Origin: Cymbomonas tetramitiformis
Taxonomy: Eukaryota > Chlorophyta > Pyramimonadophyceae > Pyramimonadales > Pyramimonadaceae
NCBI GenBank assembly: GCA_001247695.2
Contig: LGRX02030619.1
Span: 1-64,000, forward strand
DNA: 64,000 nucleotides
Direction of reading: 5' to 3'
A program made the translations under genes and the position numbers. The notes beneath the pieces were generated by a model that searched no databases, was not told the origin of the DNA, and worked only from the letters and a program-made list of their open reading frames with translations. Positions within the stretch are counted from its first letter, which is position 1. Every line of letters starts with the position of its first letter. Of the stretch, positions 32,973 to 42,000 are shown piece by piece.

Positions 32973-35900
32973 GAGCCCCTCCAGGGTTGTCTGGTGGGCC
33001 CCGTAGGGCCTCGCCACCAAAAGCCCCTTCACCAGCGAGGGTCAGTGGAGCTGAGCCAGTGTCCGAGCTCGCATTGAGCTCGGCGCTACGGCAGCCGGCG
33101 CGCCGGAAGCGTGCGTCGCCCGAGGCTCCGGCACCGCCGGCGGCAGGCGCCGGCTCCGGGTCGGACTCGGACCGCTCTGCTAAGGGGTTGAACCCCTCGG
33201 CAGCTCCCTTCTCCCCACTCCCTGCGTCCAGCAGGAGTGCGAGTAGTAGGGTCGTCCGTCAGGAACCGACGTCGGGACCGGCAGCATCCTCCCTCTCTTC
33301 CCTCGTGGGGAGCGAGCAAGGGAATCTCATCAGTGCCCCAGGGCGCTTTGAGGTTTACCGAGCCAGTGACTGGAGTCCCCCGGCAGAAGGGGAGTCTGAT
33401 GATGTCCGGCGCCCAGAGCAGCTAGACGTCGTCCAGTCACGGGGGCGCGAGTCTCGCATCCAGCCCAATCCGGCTTGGCGAGGAGAGCGACGTCAATCCA
33501 TGCTCGCATTGGCCCTCCGTCAATGGAGCACCTGGGCGCTGAATTCAGCGCAACGACGTGCGAGAGTCTCCCTGCCATCTCGTCAGCGCGCAACAGCGCG
33601 GCTTGCGTGGGTCGCATGGAGGGCCAGGACGGACCAGTCAGCGCATCAGCGCGAGCTCCGGCGCCTGGCATTCCAAGCGTGGAATGACGTCACCCAACAG
33701 GTCGCCCAACTTCAGGGCCTGTTTGACAAAGGCAGTCGGCGCCGGGTCGAGTCCGCTTTCGCAGCATGGCGCCAGCATGTCGTCCAGACACAGGGTCTGT
33801 GGCGCAGAGGCAGACGTCAAGCTGGAGCAGTCTTCATGGCATGGCACCAGCAGACGATGCTCGCCAAGGAGAGGAGCACCTGGTGGGTTGGAGCCCGGAG
33901 ACACCGGATGACCCAGATGGGCAGGAGGTGTCTTCGCGAGTGGCGCCGGCTCCCCAGGACGACCCCAGTCAGCTCGGACTCGTCCCAGGGAACGAGTGCT
34001 CGGCGTCCGGTAAGGAAGGCGGGAACCTCATCCGGTGTCAGCTCTTGCTCGGATTCCGACCAGAAGTCCATGTGGCAGGACATCCGTCGAGGCCTAAAGC
34101 GCCTGGGGAAAGACCACCCGCTGTCAGGGCTAATGTGGTTCCAGCTCGAGGACTATGGGCTCTCCGAGGACGGCGCTTATCGTCTGGAGATCCACCAGCA
34201 GTCAGTCTCCGAGTCCAGGGTGTTGATGCAGCAAAAGCGCGAGGACCCTCACAACTCCCTTGGGAGGTGTAGATTCTCTGTCTTTGCCATCAACGCCGGC
34301 AGACCAGGGGAGCTGGTACGCCAAGGGGCGGACCTCCAGGAGGTAAGGAGAGCGGTCGTCGCGGCCGTCAGAATGAGCGGCCGCACCCGGAAGTCACACA
34401 GGGGTCTTAGGAAGTCAGGTGCAGCACCTCCGAGTTCCGCAGCCCCCGGTGGGAACTGGTCGAACCGGTTTGCTCCCCTCTCGTCCTCATCGGAGGAAGA
34501 GCATCCCGCGGAACGTCCGAGGCCCAGGACTCAGGCGCCTAAGCCGAGCGGCCCCAGTCGCCCGGTGCCTCGCACCCGGAAGCCCAGTCGAGCACCATCG
34601 GTCCCGCACCCCGGTCCGACTTCCTCAGGGAACACGTCGTCGTCCCCGGAGTCCACTTCGAGCAGGAACAGTCAGGACCTGCAAGAGCTGAAGGAAGCCT
34701 GGCAGAAGGAGTCGCAAGCTCGGGAGGCAGCTGCCGAGGCTCGCCTGGAACAGCTGTCTCGGCAACTCCAAGAGAGTCAAAGAGCTGCCGAGGAGCGCAG
34801 GATCTCCGATCAGCGCGCTGCCGAGGAACGCAGGGTCTCCGAGCGACGCGCTGTCGAAGAGCGCTGGGCTGCAGACCGGCTGGCCGCAGAAGCCCGGGAG
34901 ACTGCCCGGCAGTTGGCTGTCGACGAGAGCGTCGCTCAGCAGGTAGCCGCCGAGGAGCGGCGAGCGGCAGCCGAGGCCCAGCTGGAGGAGAGGCTGCAGG
35001 CGGTCATAGAGTCACAAGTCCAAAGGCTCGCCCTGGTTCAGGCCTCGCCCCCAGGGCCCGTGGAGTCAGACGCTCGGGGGCCCTCAGCGGCAGCGTCGAG
35101 TCCGGTTCAGGAGACGCCCATCTCCCGAGAGGGACATGAGCTGGTAGAGCCGACTTCCGTCGTCACCTGTGACGTCGAAAACCGGGACGTTCAAAGCCCT
35201 CCGGAGGAGTCGCGCGCGGACGTGACAGCGTCTCCACCGCACTCATGGGACTTTATTTCCCTTCCTATACGGGTCTGCGACGCCCTCCGGAAACACGTGG
35301 TCGGGTATGCCAACTCGGGGATCGACGCCCAGCGCCTGTTTTACGACGCTGCTCGTAGGTATCGCGCCCTTGGTCAGGTCGCCGGGTGCTTACACCCTTC
35401 CAACCAGATCAGGCAGTGCCTGAAGGCAAAGTTCTCGGACGAGAACAGGGTCCTCGGGGCCCAGGTGATTCACAGTCTCACGACGGCCTTGGCGTCCGTC
35501 GCAGAGAGCTGCGCTCGATGTGGGTGCGGGCACGAGGAGAGCCCGGTGCGTATGTGGGCGTGTCAGGCAAGCGCTAAGAGAAGTGTGGTGGCGCTCATGA
35601 AAAAGGTGTACCTGCCGGTGTGTGGGTTTTGCGCCGCGGACGTGTGGCCCGGTGCTTTCGACCACTTTCCGGCTGTGATGCCACCTCCGATTCCTAAGGC
35701 GGCAGACACACCGGGAGACGGGGGGGGGATGGTCCCTCAACTGGAGCACTCGGAGCCAAACGAGCTTTCGGAGATGCCCGGTGCCGGCAGTCATGGTGGT
35801 CCTGGTGGCTCGGGGAGCGGTGACCCTGGAGGGCCGGGAGGCCCGGGGAGTCCGGACGAGGACCCTGGCGGCGATGGCGAAGACGGGGATGGCGACAGCC

Positions 35901-36997
35901 AGTTCACCTTCTCGTCTTCCTCTCGTTACAGGGAGCCCCGGAGCCATTACAGTCGTAAGGACGAGCAGCACGCTCTCAAGGAGGCCACCAGAGCCATGGA
36001 GAAGGCAGTGGACAAATACCACACAGAGGTGGAGGGGTCGTCCCACGTCTTTGGTCGGCTCCTCCGATTTGTTCGGCAGGTCAGGGAGGTTCGGGAACTG
36101 GAGCCGGTGCGCTACGCCATGGAGATGGCGCGTCTGGGACCACTAGAGAGCGGGGGTGAGGAGAAGGTGTTGTCGGACCACTCCCTGCTGTCAGAAGTGG
36201 CCAGACACTGCTTCGGCAAACTCAGCTCCGAGTACCGCGAGCTTTCTTCGGTGTTGACGGAGGCTCGGGAAGGTAAGAACCTCACCCTGGACGTCATAGT
36301 GGTTCCCTTGGCGCAGCTGGTGATGCCCGACAAGGGGGAAATGGCGTCGATCGGTCCGTTCCTGCGTCGCGTGCGTCAAAGTCAGGACAGACAGACTCGC
36401 ACGGTCCGCGAGTTCTGGGACGGGGTGCACCTTGCTCACGACATCGTGAGCATGCTGGCTGCCCACGAGCTCACCTCTCCGGTGCCGGAAGAGGAGCTGC
36501 TGGAGATATTCCTTACGGGATTGATACCGGAGATAAGGAGGAAGGTCTTCCTTATAGCCGAGAGGAAAGGCGCTTCGGTCCTGACTCTGAGCCGGACGGC
36601 CAGTAAAGGCCGCCACGAACTCCTGACTTGGGCCATAGAGGCCGAGCGGGAGTTGCGGCAGAGCCAGGATAAGACGAGCCGCCCGGTCCAGCTGCTGGCC
36701 CACGTAGATGTCACGGAAGAGCTGCTAGCCATGGCGACATCCGCTGGCGCTCCGACACCCACAGGGCAACGACTCGGCTCCCCAGAGTACGAGGGCTGCC
36801 GTCTGTGCAAGAGCATGGACCATTATGCCCGCGACTGTCCGCAGGCGAGCCAGCGCCCGAAGGAGTGGGCCAAGTGCCTCCTGGAGGACACCCTGGCGTT
36901 GATAGGGGACGAGTCGGTGGAGGAAGCTTTGGCTGCCATCGGTTTGGATTTTGTCCAGGAGGACGCTCCCCAGCCCGGGGCGTCCTCCCCGCAGTAA
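32903..36997 (+). CDS. gag: Gag polyprotein with Sfi1-like Trp repeats, coiled coil, capsid and zinc knuckle
   Basis: About 1,360 residues, far longer than usual Ty3 Gag. Order: a disordered Pro/Ser/Ala-rich start; residues about 205-350 with six A-x2-F/W-x2-W motifs (TARLAWVAWRA, RRLAFQAWNDV, ESAFAAWRQHV, GAVFMAWHQQT, RCLREWRRL) spaced 21-33 residues, resembling Sfi1 centrin-binding repeats; a long Glu/Arg/Ala coiled coil (about 592-702) built on AAEERR units; a Cys cluster (CARCGCG...CGFC, about 865-915); a Gly/Pro linker; a helical capsid (about 1015-1250); and a CCHC zinc knuckle CRLCKSMDHYARDC (about 1300). It assembles particles and binds RNA by family. The next ORF overlaps it in the -1 frame (open from 36673). 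Confidence 0.85.
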   Translation: MRRALARQYGGEALEVTPARTPLRAPPGLSGGPRRASPPKAPSPARVSGAEPVSELALSSALRQPARRKRASPEAPAPPAAGAGSGSDSDRSAKGLNPSAAPFSPLPASSRSASSRVVRQEPTSGPAASSLSSLVGSEQGNLISAPGRFEVYRASDWSPPAEGESDDVRRPEQLDVVQSRGRESRIQPNPAWRGERRQSMLALALRQWSTWALNSAQRRARVSLPSRQRATARLAWVAWRARTDQSAHQRELRRLAFQAWNDVTQQVAQLQGLFDKGSRRRVESAFAAWRQHVVQTQGLWRRGRRQAGAVFMAWHQQTMLAKERSTWWVGARRHRMTQMGRRCLREWRRLPRTTPVSSDSSQGTSARRPVRKAGTSSGVSSCSDSDQKSMWQDIRRGLKRLGKDHPLSGLMWFQLEDYGLSEDGAYRLEIHQQSVSESRVLMQQKREDPHNSLGRCRFSVFAINAGRPGELVRQGADLQEVRRAVVAAVRMSGRTRKSHRGLRKSGAAPPSSAAPGGNWSNRFAPLSSSSEEEHPAERPRPRTQAPKPSGPSRPVPRTRKPSRAPSVPHPGPTSSGNTSSSPESTSSRNSQDLQELKEAWQKESQAREAAAEARLEQLSRQLQESQRAAEERRISDQRAAEERRVSERRAVEERWAADRLAAEARETARQLAVDESVAQQVAAEERRAAAEAQLEERLQAVIESQVQRLALVQASPPGPVESDARGPSAAASSPVQETPISREGHELVEPTSVVTCDVENRDVQSPPEESRADVTASPPHSWDFISLPIRVCDALRKHVVGYANSGIDAQRLFYDAARRYRALGQVAGCLHPSNQIRQCLKAKFSDENRVLGAQVIHSLTTALASVAESCARCGCGHEESPVRMWACQASAKRSVVALMKKVYLPVCGFCAADVWPGAFDHFPAVMPPPIPKAADTPGDGGGMVPQLEHSEPNELSEMPGAGSHGGPGGSGSGDPGGPGGPGSPDEDPGGDGEDGDGDSQFTFSSSSRYREPRSHYSRKDEQHALKEATRAMEKAVDKYHTEVEGSSHVFGRLLRFVRQVREVRELEPVRYAMEMARLGPLESGGEEKVLSDHSLLSEVARHCFGKLSSEYRELSSVLTEAREGKNLTLDVIVVPLAQLVMPDKGEMASIGPFLRRVRQSQDRQTRTVREFWDGVHLAHDIVSMLAAHELTSPVPEEELLEIFLTGLIPEIRRKVFLIAERKGASVLTLSRTASKGRHELLTWAIEAERELRQSQDKTSRPVQLLAHVDVTEELLAMATSAGAPTPTGQRLGSPEYEGCRLCKSMDHYARDCPQASQRPKEWAKCLLEDTLALIGDESVEEALAAIGLDFVQEDAPQPGASSPQ

Positions 36998-38991
36998 AGG
37001 GCGCGGGCCCCGTCACTGCGGGGTCAGGGGGACAAAAGGGCCCCGCGCCGGCGTCCACAGCGATGCAGGTGCTGCATGATAGGTGGAGAAGGTGTGGGAG
37101 ACACCTTAGTGGCAGCGCCAGGCGCCACCTCAAGAGCCAGAGTCGAGTCGAGAGGTATGAGCAGGAAGGTTTAGACATGCTAGCCGCCACCCGCACGGAA
37201 AGCCCAGAGCCTCCTGAGCGGGAACAGGTCGAGCAGCGCGTCCAAAGAGAGCAGGCAAACTTCTGGAAGTCCGCCAGAACCCCAGCAACCGCCTCAGTTC
37301 CGCGTCCCGAGGAGCCGTGGGAGCTGCTCTGTTGGATCACCGGTGCGGACACCCGGGGTAAAAACCGGTCGAGCCACACAGTTGAGCCACGGGCAGTCTA
37401 CCAACAGCACCTGGAGAACCAGGGGTCGGATGTTGCGAGAGTTCGCGGGCACTGGAAGTTCAGAGCTCAGCGTTTACCCCCCAGAGTTAGGAAAGCCTTT
37501 CAGGCCCAGCAGCCAAGTGCTCGCCTGCGTTCCGCCATCAGGGCGCTAGAAAGGTATCTAAAGCTGGAAGAGTCAGAGGTCCGGCCAGTCAAGTCCCTTG
37601 CGCTTTGGAGGGCAGGGCAAAGGCGGATGAGACAGAAGCTTGGACCCACGACTAGTAAGCCCCAGTTGAATCGAGAAGAGTTAGATAAGCGCTTGAAGCG
37701 GCTCGTCAGGGTGCGCGAGTTCAATCGCCGACGCAAAGCCATCTTGGATCAGGAGTTCGGACGGTTTGTTCGCGTTGCCAAACCCAAGCCTGCCGAGGGA
37801 GAAGAACTCTCACCACCAGAGAGAACTTCAAAGCCCAGTCGGCCGTGGTTGACCCGAAGCAGGGCTCGCCAGGCTTTGGGCCCGAAACGCAGACCATGGC
37901 TGACTCCTGAAGACAAGGCGCTTCGAACCTCTCGATTGCAGCGCAGGTACGAGTTGGAGGGTAGGGACCCGGCTTCTACCTCAACAGAACGCCATGCGGA
38001 CTTCCACGCCTTCGTAAAGGAGGAGTTGGAAAGGGAGAATAGGGAACTTCAGCAAGACAATGAGCTGATGCACCGGGACGAGCAAGTCAGAAAGCACATA
38101 GCGGCTAAACTGGCTGCAGCGTCAGTCCAAGTCGCGGTGTCCCCACCAGACTTCCCAGAGCGCAGCGCAGTTCAGAAAGCAGTCGCCATCGGCCTGCTAG
38201 CGGACGCGTGTACTTACTGCCTCCCGGACTGTGACTCCGACGCAGAAACGTCAGTCACCCGCCTGGACTGCATAATGCAGGACGGCGATATCAGTCCGAG
38301 CTGGTGTGAGTCCCTGGCAGCGGTGTCCTCGATGGGAGTGCGCCCGAAGAGTTTCGACAGGCACAGTCGCACACCGACGTTGTTGCTGTTTTGGGCCTGG
38401 ATTGCGGGCGTCAGAGTCAAGGTGTTGGTGGATTCGGGAGCATCCACCAATATCATCGCAAAGAGTACACTGCAGAAGCTCTCCGGCGTCAAGCCGGTGC
38501 GCCACGAGCAAGCCATGCGGGTTCGAGTGGCTGACGGCACCACGTATGATGCTAATTCCTGCATCAGGCCCAAGCTCCTTGCTGAGACGTCGAAGGGGTC
38601 TTACGGCCAGCAGGTTGAGCTTCGGGTAATGCCACTCGACCTCAAGGTGGACGTCATCCTGGGGGGTCCTTGGCTGGCGAACCTTTCCCCGGTTACGCTG
38701 GATTATAAAAACTGGGGTTCGGTCCGGTTCACCAAGGGCAGGGAAGAGGTCGTCATCACCGGCTGTTCGCCGGGGTCACCGGACCCCAGTCGGTCCAAGG
38801 ACACGGCAATGGCACTGGTACAGGGAGTCCTTTTGAGCCAACGTCGGGCTCGCCGGGACCTGCGGACCCTCCGAAACAGAGAGGAGCAGGCTTTCGTCGT
38901 CTACCTCGGCCCCGATGGGACTTTTGGCGCGTTGGCCTGCAACAAGGGGGGGGAGACTCCGACGACGACGATTCCCCCAACGATGTTGTAG
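36805..38991 (+). CDS. Protease protein of the Ty3 element
   Basis: Long basic, helical N-terminal part followed by a retropepsin-like aspartic protease: catalytic DSGAS in VLVDSGASTNIIAKS (about 38430), then MRVRVADGT, ELRVMPLDLKVDVILGGPWL with the ILG strand. Cleaves the Gag-Pol precursor by family. It is in the -1 frame of gag, overlapping it by up to 325 bp; I found no canonical slippery heptamer in the overlap. An ATG at 37063, 65 bases after the gag stop, would allow separate initiation. It ends at 38991, but the G8 run at 38946-38953 contains the in-frame heptamer G-GGG-GGG (38946-38952) where a -1 slip leads directly into Pol. Confidence 0.82.
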   Translation: MQEHGPLCPRLSAGEPAPEGVGQVPPGGHPGVDRGRVGGGSFGCHRFGFCPGGRSPARGVLPAVKGAGPVTAGSGGQKGPAPASTAMQVLHDRWRRCGRHLSGSARRHLKSQSRVERYEQEGLDMLAATRTESPEPPEREQVEQRVQREQANFWKSARTPATASVPRPEEPWELLCWITGADTRGKNRSSHTVEPRAVYQQHLENQGSDVARVRGHWKFRAQRLPPRVRKAFQAQQPSARLRSAIRALERYLKLEESEVRPVKSLALWRAGQRRMRQKLGPTTSKPQLNREELDKRLKRLVRVREFNRRRKAILDQEFGRFVRVAKPKPAEGEELSPPERTSKPSRPWLTRSRARQALGPKRRPWLTPEDKALRTSRLQRRYELEGRDPASTSTERHADFHAFVKEELERENRELQQDNELMHRDEQVRKHIAAKLAAASVQVAVSPPDFPERSAVQKAVAIGLLADACTYCLPDCDSDAETSVTRLDCIMQDGDISPSWCESLAAVSSMGVRPKSFDRHSRTPTLLLFWAWIAGVRVKVLVDSGASTNIIAKSTLQKLSGVKPVRHEQAMRVRVADGTTYDANSCIRPKLLAETSKGSYGQQVELRVMPLDLKVDVILGGPWLANLSPVTLDYKNWGSVRFTKGREEVVITGCSPGSPDPSRSKDTAMALVQGVLLSQRRARRDLRTLRNREEQAFVVYLGPDGTFGALACNKGGETPTTTIPPTML

Positions 38992-39041
38992 CAGGCCTAG
39001 CGTCAGAACCCTCCTCCGGGTCCGAGGATAGTGAAGTCAGC

Positions 39042-42000
39042 GTGCGTCCCAGCGCAACGGTGCCGGACGGAGCTGAGGAGTCTGAGGGGCCGGGAGGGTT
39101 GGTCTCGGACAGTTCCGGGTCCGGCTACAGTGACGTGGAAGGAGCGTGTCATTTGCAGAGAGTAGGGGCGGTGGTCGAGGATATTAGGCCACAAGGATTT
39201 GCGAGTACGGTCGACGAGGCCGGGGATCACCCTGACCCTCTCAGCTTTTTCGCTAGCAAACAGGAGGCGAACGGAGCATTTGCGTTGCTTCCGCCAGCGG
39301 TGCGTAGACAGGCGATAGAGGATCACGCGGCCGGGAAGCCACCCACCTGGCACGCGCAGGCAGCCGCGGCGCTCCAGCAGGGCCGGGGTCTGGTCGCGGA
39401 GCGACGACCCCGAGCACGGCGTAAGCGAGTGCGTTGGCGTGACCAGGTCGCAGCAGTCGGTCAGCCTGGTGCTGAAAGTGGCCCCTCCACCGAGCAGCCA
39501 CCGGGACCGAAAGTCCCCACTGTCCCGAGTCCTCAGAGTCAGAAGTCGCGAGCCTCGGCACCAGTCCCGTCGCCAGCTCCGCAGACCACAGACCCGCCGG
39601 TACCGGCCGCCCCGCCAGGTACTACCTCGCCGCCAGCCCCACAGACTGCTCAGGCCTCCCCGGAACCGCCGGAGGACGAGATAGACGAGACGGTGTCGCC
39701 GGAAATCTGGCAGCAGCTTAGGGACCTGGAAAAGGAGTTCGCAGATGTCATTTGCACAGAGTTGCCGGAATCAGTCCAGTCAAGGGAATTCAAGTCCGGC
39801 GTCCGGCTCAGGCCAGATTGGAATGGGAACGCCTTGCACCGGCGAGGGTACAAGCTGTCGCAGGAGGAGTTGCGGCAACTCCGGCAACAGCTAGATGAGC
39901 TCTTAGCCAAAGGGTACATACGACCCTCGGCCTCTCCGTGGGGCTGCCCTGTGCTGATGGTCCCCAAGCCGAGTAATCCCAAGGAGTTGCGTCTAGTCAT
40001 TGACTACAGACAGATCAATGAGATCACAGTCAAGGACAAGTACCCCCTCCCGGATGTCCAGAGTCTCTTAGATGATCTACAAGGGGCTACCGTCTTCTCT
40101 ACGATGGATGCCCTTTGGGGATTTTGGCAGGTCCCTATGAAAGCAGAGGACGTGGAGAAAACCGCAATGACTACGCACTTTGGAGCGTACGAGTGGTTGG
40201 TCATGCCTATGGGATTGTCAAACTCCCCAAGTACCTGGCAAAGGATGATGCAACAGTACCTCGGGCACCTACCCTTTTGCAGAGTATTTGTAGATGACAT
40301 CATGATTTTCTCGGCTGAGGTTCCGGGTAAGAGCGCCCATGAGGTACACCTCGACCACCTCCGCCAGGTCCTGGAGGCATGCCGAAAGAATTCAGTCTAC
40401 CTCAAAAAGTCGAAAGTCAAATTGTGCAAGCGATCAGTCCGGTTCCTAGGGCATGTGGTGGATCGGGATGGATGTCGTCCACAGCAGGATAAGGTTGCGT
40501 CGGTACGCGATTGGCCAGACCTAGAAACTGTCACACACGTGCGACAGTTTCTGGGCATGTGTGGCTTCTACCGGAGGTACATCCAGAACTTCGCAGATAT
40601 CGCGTACCCGTTGACCCGCCTCACCAAATCCGGCGTGGACTGGACCTGGGGCGAGAATGAAAAGGCAGCATTTAAACAGCTAAAAACTGCCTTGATCTCC
40701 TCCCCAGCCTTGGCCCTACCCGATCAAAAGGGTGCAGCAGACGGCTCCAGACCCTTTTTTGTGCAGACAGATGCCAGTGGAGTAGCACTAGGGGGTGTAC
40801 TCATGCAGGATCAGGGACGAGGCTTACAGCCCTTGGCCTTTGAAAGCCGGCAGTTCTCCAGCGCTGAGCAGAACTATCACGCTGGGGAACGGGAGCTTTG
40901 TGCCATCCATCACTGCACCACGGTCACCTGGAGACATTATCTGATTTTCACATCATTTAAGCTCATGGGAGACCATAAACCCCTTCAGTGGCTCTTCGCC
41001 CCAGCTAGGGAGCTCAGCCGACGTCAGGCTCGCTGGTACGAGGACTTGGTAGAGGTAGGAGTCCATCAGATGGAGCACGTGCCAGGGCGCTGTTTAGTAG
41101 TACCAGACGCGCAGTCCCGGCGACCAGACTATCAGGAAATGTCAGCCAGAGAAGGGTTGAAGGAAAAAGGGATTGTGGATCGCGCCACGGATGGGCCCAG
41201 AGACTCCGCACCGGCAGGCAAGGGGTCCGAAGAGGACGAGGATCCTACCTCTGTCCTCGGGGCAGTGGATCGCACCACCGATGTATCTGATGGACCCGGG
41301 TACTCTGAGCCGAAAGGCAAGAGATGCGAAGGGGACGAGGATCCCACATCTGTCTTAGGCGCCACCTTCGAGTATAGTGATTCCGAGGACGAGTCCTTCC
41401 CTCCCACCAGTCCAGCACCGGTCATTGGTGAGCTCACCCATCTGAATGGGCTCACGTGGGTAGAGTCGCCGGCCCTTTGGCTGGACGCAGCTGCCACCCT
41501 AGCAGTAGGCGAAAAATCCTTGAGGGATGCCGAATCGCTAGCAGTCATGACCAGAGCAGACCGAGCTAGGGAACAGGCCACAGCAGAAGTCCAGAGTCAC
41601 CCGAAGTTCCCCCACCCTGAGGCCCAGAGTCATCCAAAGGCGGCCGGAAAGGTACCTGAGCCCGTTAAGCCCCCAGAAAGTAGCTCCCACTACGACCAGG
41701 TCGTAGATCGCCAGGACTGGAAGCTGATCAGGGAGCGCTTTGAGGAGATAGCAGCCCAGTACGGGGTGTTTGACGTTGACGCGTGTTGCGACTCCATGGG
41801 CGTTAACCGGCAGGTTGACACCTATTGGACCGATTGCTTGAAGGAAAAGTGGCGCGGGAAACACGTTTGGTGCAACCCCCCTTACACGAAGGATTCAGAC
41901 TTGATAGAAAGAATTCTTCGGCATTTCCTTGCTGAGTGGCGCGCCGATCCGGAAAACACCTCGGCGATGTTCCTTCTGCCAGACTATGACGCCCCCTGGA

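Noticed and set aside
36673..36997. Canonical -1 slippery heptamer between Gag and protease
   Set aside because: I checked the in-frame heptamers in the overlap and none fits X-XXY-YYZ; separate initiation at 37063 or a base-call error remain possible.
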